Below are positions 57,779-64,000 of a stretch of 64,000 nucleotides of DNA, in pieces. A program made the position numbers and the translations under genes. The notes below the pieces were generated by a model. That model saw nothing but the letters and a program-made list of their open reading frames with translations. It was not told where the DNA came from and did not search any database. Source of the stretch: Streptomyces novaecaesareae (lineage in GTDB: Bacteria; Actinomycetota; Actinomycetes; Streptomycetales; Streptomycetaceae). The stretch covers positions 46,469 through 110,468 of the forward strand of contig NZ_JNWQ01000009.1 in assembly GCF_000716875.1 (NCBI RefSeq). Direction: 5' to 3'. How positions within the stretch are numbered: the first letter of the stretch is position 1; the number at the start of each line of letters is the position of its first letter.

Positions 57779-58087
57779 GGATGATCTCTCTATGTGTGGG
57801 GGCTCCGGGGTGGGCGGAGCGCGGAGAGTTGCCACACAGTAGGGCTATTCATAGACCTCTGCACAGATTTCATTACTGAATGTTTACTTTCTTTACCTGA
57901 TAACCGTGCAGGTAGGCGGCTATCTGTTCAGTTGTCTGTTACGTGACCGGCGAGTAGGTTCACCATTTGAGCGTGAATTGAGCTTCGCTATCCCGTCGGG
58001 CAATATGGACCACCCAGCCCGGTCATAGGAATGGCGGGGCTCGCATAGTCATGCCGATGGGTGTAAACGGCAATCGATCGACGGGCG
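57779..58087. other. AT-rich regulatory gap between the permease and dehydratase genes
   Basis: About 310 bp with an island clearly lower in GC (57840-57960, with CATTACTGAATGTTTACTTTCTTTACC). It probably holds the permease promoter: a minus-strand TACTGT box lies at 57841-57836. Several GTTCAGTTGTCTGTTACGTG-type imperfect repeats could be operators. No gene was found. Confidence 0.5.
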
Positions 58088-59011
58088 TCAGACCGCCAGG
58101 TCGGACGGGTCGGTGTTGGCGCCGCAGAGCAGGACGGCGACGCGCTCGCCCTCGGCCTGGTCGAGCGCGGCGAGCGCGGTGGACGCGGCGTACTCGACGG
58201 CGATCCGGCGGTCCTCCCAGAGCCGGCGGCGGGCACCAATGATGGCCTCGTCGTCCACCAGGACGGACCGGACGCCCTCGTGCGCGGCGGCCTCGACGGC
58301 CAGCGCGGTGGCGCGCCGCGCGCCGAGCGCGTCCTGGGCGACGGAGGCCACCGGGACGTCCACCGGGCGGCCGGCGGCCAGGGCCGCGTTCAGGGCGCGG
58401 CTGCCGGCCGGCTCCACCGCGAGCACCCGGACACCGTGCTCGCGGGCCGCCACGGCCACACCGGCGAACAGCCCGCCGCCGCCCACCGAGACCACCACCG
58501 TGTCCAGCCCGGGCACCCGGGCGCGGATCTCCTCCAGGACCGTCCCCGCCCCGGCCGCGATCAGCGGGTGGTCGTAGGCGTGCGAGGCCAGCGCCCCGCT
58601 GCCCGCCGCGAACTCCTCGCACGCCGCCAGCGCCTCCGCGTACTCCCGGCCCACCAGCCGTACCCCGGCACCGTACGAGCGCAGCCGCGCCAGCTTCACC
58701 GGGGAGGCCGTCTCCGGCAGGAACACCGTTGCCCGCACGCCGAGTTCACGCGCCGCCCAGGCGCAGGCCAGGCCGGCGTTGCCGCCCGACGCGATGGTCA
58801 CCCCGGCGTCCGGGAGGGTGCCCGCCTCGGCGTGCGCGAGCAGGAAGTTCTGCGCGCCGCGCGCCTTGAAGCTGCCGGTGTGCTGCAGGAACTCCAGTGC
58901 CAGCCACGTCCGTTCGGCGTCGTCGCCCAGCGCCACCGCGACCGGGCGCACCCGCCCGGCGATGCGCCGCCCGGCGGCCTCGACCTGGTCGTACGTCAGC
59001 TGGTCCGTCAC
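58088..59011 (-). CDS. PLP-dependent serine/threonine dehydratase family protein
   Basis: The 307-residue fold-type II PLP enzyme has the lysine loop LQHTGSFKARGAQNFL (K49), the Asn-containing ASGGNAGLACAWAARELG phosphate-near loop, and the glycine loop VVVSVGGGGLFAGVAVAAREHG that holds the PLP phosphate. It should deaminate serine or threonine to the 2-oxo acid, although related members are racemases. No regulatory ACT domain is present, so it resembles a catabolic enzyme. The neighbouring permease may supply its substrate. Confidence 0.9.
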   Translation of the reverse strand: MTDQLTYDQVEAAGRRIAGRVRPVAVALGDDAERTWLALEFLQHTGSFKARGAQNFLLAHAEAGTLPDAGVTIASGGNAGLACAWAARELGVRATVFLPETASPVKLARLRSYGAGVRLVGREYAEALAACEEFAAGSGALASHAYDHPLIAAGAGTVLEEIRARVPGLDTVVVSVGGGGLFAGVAVAAREHGVRVLAVEPAGSRALNAALAAGRPVDVPVASVAQDALGARRATALAVEAAAHEGVRSVLVDDEAIIGARRRLWEDRRIAVEYAASTALAALDQAEGERVAVLLCGANTDPSDLAV

Positions 59012-59111
59012 GTTCTGCTCCTTCGCCGCGGGGTGCGTTCGTTCGTGGCCGACGCTACGTCGTGCGGTCGGGCGGGGGGAAGATCGCGATCGCCCCGCGT
59101 AGGGTGGTCCC

Positions 59112-59147
59112 GTGCGTCTCGTGATCCTCCCCCCGCCGGCCTGCTAG
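59112..59147 (+). CDS. Possible 11-residue leader peptide upstream of the EamA exporter
   Basis: GTG plus ten codons encode MRLVILPPPAC. A TAGGGT -10-like box lies at 59100-59105, so transcription would start at or next to the GTG, giving a leaderless reading frame. The peptide ends in a Pro run and Cys and is followed by GC-rich inverted segments before the exporter start, the layout of a translational attenuator. It is too short to be certain. Confidence 0.35.
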   Translation: MRLVILPPPAC

Positions 59148-59263
59148 CGGGCGGCCCACTCCACCCACCCCGGCCCGGCGGACCCCGCCCACAGCCGGGG
59201 CGATGACTGCCGCCCGCGGACCCCAGCGGACCCGACCGGCAACTCATCGTGGAGTACCGACGC

Positions 59264-60163
59264 ATGACTTCGTACGCTGCCGTGCCCTTCCGGCACGGCC
59301 TGTTGTCCATTTCCGCCGCCGCCGTCGCCTGGGGCGTCGGCGGCGCCGTGGCCGCGCTGCTGATGCGCACCAGCGGCCTCGGCCCGGTGGCCGTCTCCTG
59401 CTGGCGCTTCGGCGTCGCGGCGCTCTGCCTGGCCCTGCTGCCGGCCGGCGGGCCCCGGGCCGAACGGGGCGCCGTCCGGCGGGGCTTCGCCGGATGGGGC
59501 TCCGCTCGTTGGGGATCCGCGGTGCTGACCGGGCTGGGCCTGGCGATCAGCCAGTGCGCCTACTTCGGCTCCGTGCACTACGCGGGCCTGGGGCTGGGCA
59601 CCCTGATCACCATCGGCGCCGGCCCCGTGCTCACCGGCCTCGGCGCCCACCTGTTGCTCGGCGAACGGCTGACCCGCCGTGCGCTCGTCGCCGTGGCCCT
59701 GGCCCTGGGCGGCCTCGCCCTGCTGGTCGCCGCCCCGGCGGCCGGCCCGCGCCCGGTCCTCGGCGCGGCCCTGGCCGTCCTCGCGGGCGCCGGCCAGAGC
59801 GGCCTCACCCTCTGGGCCCGGGGCGGCGGCTCGGCCCGGGCCGGCACCGGCGCCTTCACCACCGGCCTGCTCTGCCTGCTGCCGCTCGCGGCCGCCCAAG
59901 GCGTCCTGCCGACGGCCGGGGAGCCGGTGGTGACCGGGGTCGCGCTGCTCTTCCTCGGCACGGTGCCCACACTGCTCGCCTACCGCTGGTACTTCACCGG
60001 GCTGACGGCCGTCCCGGGCACGACGGCCGCGGTGCTGGTGCTGCTGGAGCCGGCGACCGCGGCGGTGATCGGAGTGCTGTTCCTCGGCGAGCCGGTCACG
60101 GCGGGCCTGCTGGCCGGTTCGGCGCTGCTGCTCGCGGCGATCGCGGCGCTGACCCGCGCCTAG
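59264..60163 (+). CDS. EamA/DMT family transporter
   Basis: The 299-residue protein has ten predicted membrane helices in two EamA repeats. The first is GLLSISAAAVAWGVGGAVAALLMRTSGLGPVAVSCWRFGVAALCLALLP, ending LGTLITIGAGPVLTGLGAHLLLGERLTRRALVAVALALGGLALLVA. The second ends VPGTTAAVLVLLEPATAAVIGVLFLGEPVTAGLLAGSALLLAAIAAL. These exporters move metabolites or amino acids outward. ATG 59264 is chosen with GGAG 10 bases upstream. A GTG five codons earlier is an alternative. A possible leader peptide precedes it. Confidence 0.9.
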   Translation: MTSYAAVPFRHGLLSISAAAVAWGVGGAVAALLMRTSGLGPVAVSCWRFGVAALCLALLPAGGPRAERGAVRRGFAGWGSARWGSAVLTGLGLAISQCAYFGSVHYAGLGLGTLITIGAGPVLTGLGAHLLLGERLTRRALVAVALALGGLALLVAAPAAGPRPVLGAALAVLAGAGQSGLTLWARGGGSARAGTGAFTTGLLCLLPLAAAQGVLPTAGEPVVTGVALLFLGTVPTLLAYRWYFTGLTAVPGTTAAVLVLLEPATAAVIGVLFLGEPVTAGLLAGSALLLAAIAALTRA

Positions 60164-60286
60164 GGTCCGTGCCAGGGCCCCGGCGAGGCCCCGAGGAGGA
60201 CCTCGCTCAGGGTGCCCGGCCGGGAGGCCACCCGGGCGGGCGCCCTGTGGTCGCCGGTGGCCGGTGGCCGTGCTGTCGTGGTCCGC

Positions 60287-60553
60287 ATGACCAGCTCACT
60301 GCCGGCCCGGGTGGCCGCCACCACCGTGTCCGTCGTCCTGTTCACCGTCACCGTCGCCGCCGGTGCCGCGGCCGCCGCCGCTGTTCCGGCGGCGACGACC
60401 GGGCTCCGCGATGTCACCGCCGGGCAGTGCCGGGGTGCGGGCGGGCACGTCGAGGGCAGCGGCTACTGCGTCGACGCGCTCGGCGACGACGCCTGGGGCC
60501 AGCCCATCGACGGCCAGGCGATCAACCCGGACCCGCGCCCCGGGCAGGAGTGA
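60287..60553 (+). CDS. Small secreted protein with two cysteines
   Basis: The 88-residue protein has a signal peptide (VAATTVSVVLFTVTVAAGAAAAAAVPAA) and a mature part of about 50 residues, TTGLRDVTAGQCRGAGGHVEGSGYCVDALGDDAWGQPIDGQAINPDPRPGQE. The two Cys, 13 apart, probably form a disulphide. No family is recognised. The ATG at 60287 has only a weak ribosome binding site (TGGTCCGC). Confidence 0.6.
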   Translation: MTSSLPARVAATTVSVVLFTVTVAAGAAAAAAVPAATTGLRDVTAGQCRGAGGHVEGSGYCVDALGDDAWGQPIDGQAINPDPRPGQE

Positions 60554-60598
60554 GCCCGATCCCACAGCGTGGGGCCCGGGGCCCAGGGCCCGTACGGC

Positions 60599-60925
60599 TC
60601 ACGGCACCGGCCGCAGGGTCACCGGGGACGGGATGAGGGCTCGCAGGACCAGGTCGATGTGGACCCTGGCGGCGCCGGCGCGGTGCAGCGCGGCGGCGAC
60701 GGCCCGTAACTCCGCGAGGTCGGTGCAGGCGAGGCGGAGTTCCAGGTCGACCTCGCCGGCCAGGGCGAGTCCGCTCCGGACGGCCGGGAACTCGGCCGCC
60801 AGCCGGTCGAAGTCGAGCGGCACCGGGCCGTAGCTGACCCGGGCGATCGCGTGCAGGTCCCGGGCCGGCCGGGGACGGCCCTCGGTGGCCAGACCGCCCG
60901 GGACGAGTTGGAGCGGGGCGGTCAC
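60599..60925 (-). CDS. Small Lrp/AsnC-ligand-domain-like protein
   Basis: The 108-residue protein resembles a stand-alone RAM ligand-binding fold: LHAIARVSYGPVPLDFDRLAAEFPAVRSGLALAGEVDLELRLACTDLAELRAVAAALHRAGAARVHIDLVLRAL. The centre, GEVDLELRLACTDLAEL, matches the family gate GxxDxxLxVxxxDxxxL, but no HTH is present. It would need a DNA-binding partner to regulate. The start overlaps the stop of the upstream small gene (ATGA). Confidence 0.7.
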   Translation of the reverse strand: MTAPLQLVPGGLATEGRPRPARDLHAIARVSYGPVPLDFDRLAAEFPAVRSGLALAGEVDLELRLACTDLAELRAVAAALHRAGAARVHIDLVLRALIPSPVTLRPVP

Positions 60926-61263
60926 CGGTGCTGGAGCTGTGCGGTCGGGGCCGGGGCGAGCAGTGCGCCCGGGCCTGCTGGGGCGCCCGGACCGGCCGGG
61001 GCGGCGGGCGAGGTGGCGGGCGGGGCGACCAGCCTCGGGTCCAGGACCAGGGCGTCGACCCCGAGCGGGGCGGTGAGCTCGCGCAGGGCGGGTTCGCCGA
61101 GCTCGGTGTACGCCTGGTCCGGCCCGAGCAGGGCGGTGAGGGCTTCGGGGCTGGAGAATCCGACGGCGCAGCGGCGGCCGTCGCGCAGGCGGAAGAGGCG
61201 GAGTGCGGTGGTGCTTCCGGTACCGGAGGTGGTGACCGGAACGTGCCAGACGACGCGGGCCAT
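60922..61263 (-). CDS. Small conserved actinobacterial protein (SAV_915-like)
   Basis: The 113-residue protein has the pattern ARVVWHVPVTTSGTGSTTALRLFRLRDGRRCAVGFSSPEALTALLGPDQAYTELGEPALRELTAPLGVDALVLDPRLVAPP, then an Ala/Pro-rich tail. I believe it matches the streptomycete SAV_915 family, function unknown. It is translationally coupled to the RAM-like protein downstream (ATGA), suggesting that the two work as a pair. Confidence 0.7.
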   Translation of the reverse strand: MARVVWHVPVTTSGTGSTTALRLFRLRDGRRCAVGFSSPEALTALLGPDQAYTELGEPALRELTAPLGVDALVLDPRLVAPPATSPAAPAGPGAPAGPGALLAPAPTAQLQHR

Positions 61264-63831
<2,568 letters not shown>

Positions 63832-63913
63832 ACCCGAGGCGTGCCCGGCACGCCCTGGTCGGGCTGAACCACCGGGAGGCCCCCGGGTCCGTCACCGCGG
63901 ACCTTGGGTTCTA

Positions 63914-63958
63914 ACGGTCCTCGCAACACCCGCGATCTATGGGAGTTGCGAGGACCGT
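63914..63958. repeat. 14-bp inverted repeat at the right edge
   Basis: ACGGTCCTCGCAAC (63914-63927) and GTTGCGAGGACCGT (63945-63958) are exact complements 17 bp apart. The right arm lies within the first codons of a possible transposase. It may be the end of an insertion sequence or a regulatory hairpin over its start. Confidence 0.65.
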
Positions 63959-64000
63959 GGCCGTTGGACGCGATGATCTTTCGGACTTGAGGGAGCGTTT
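63939..64000 (+). CDS. Start of a possible insertion-sequence transposase (truncated by the window)
   Basis: An open frame begins at ATG 63939, reading MGVARTVAVGRDDLSDLRERF, and runs off the end. The opening resembles the N-terminus of a family of streptomycete insertion-sequence transposases, and the inverted repeat around the start fits an IS end. Twenty codons are too few to identify it. Confidence 0.3.
   Translation, partial: MGVARTVAVGRDDLSDLRER

Overview
The window comes from a high-GC actinomycete, almost certainly a streptomycete (Streptomyces or Kitasatospora; the sequence does not settle which). The evidence is the GC-rich third codon positions, the frequent GTG/TTG starts and ATGA/GTGA gene overlaps, a complete whiE-type spore-pigment cluster, a DasR-like operator, a monomeric isocitrate dehydrogenase and hairpin terminators without T-tails.

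Layout. 1-3.4 kb: small metabolic genes (aldo/keto reductase and epimerase pair, a divergent Lrp regulator, a VOC protein). 3.5-9.5 kb: an alkB gene split by a 5,329-bp Tn7-like element (4138-9466) that carries only tnsA-tnsB-tnsC-tniQ plus one small membrane ORF. The element has near-perfect terminal repeats and a GAGGG target duplication. Joining the flanks restores the in-frame alkB start, so the event can be reconstructed to the base. 9.5-10.8 kb: an unknown protein and a universal stress protein. 10.85-21.7 kb: a minus-strand aromatic-catabolism block. Its order is ligase-thioesterase fusion, salicylyl-CoA 5-hydroxylase/OYE fusion, nitrilase, gentisate dioxygenase, FAH-family hydrolase and maleate isomerase, followed by a PaaX-type regulator and an amidohydrolase. 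Together these could take an aromatic nitrile or salicylate through CoA-linked hydroxylation to gentisate, maleylpyruvate, maleate and fumarate.

21.9-31.9 kb: a membrane protein; a GNAT/glycosyltransferase-like pair facing a peptidoglycan amidase across a DasR-type operator; a membrane protein whose early coding region contains a 17-bp hairpin; a luciferase-like oxidoreductase; a structured RNA that is the second copy of the RNA whose 3' part opens the window; and a locus of three roadblock/LC7 proteins with a DUF4388-like protein. 31.9-42.9 kb: housekeeping and accessory genes, including a twin-NUDIX protein, a GDSL hydrolase with two mannosyltransferase-like enzymes, permeases, an MMPL exporter, endonuclease IV and a small secreted peptide ending in DCDC.

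43-56 kb: a P450, a secreted beta-helix protein and an O-methyltransferase; a class F sortase with a candidate surface protein; then whiE ORFI-VII on the minus strand with the divergent ORFVIII hydroxylase, followed by a 164-bp MITE with perfect 20-bp terminal repeats. 56-64 kb: an amino-acid permease, a Ser/Thr dehydratase-like enzyme, an EamA exporter preceded by a possible leaderless 11-codon leader peptide, small proteins, icd, and the start of what may be an insertion sequence at the right edge. No CRISPR array, Cas gene, tRNA or rRNA was recognised.
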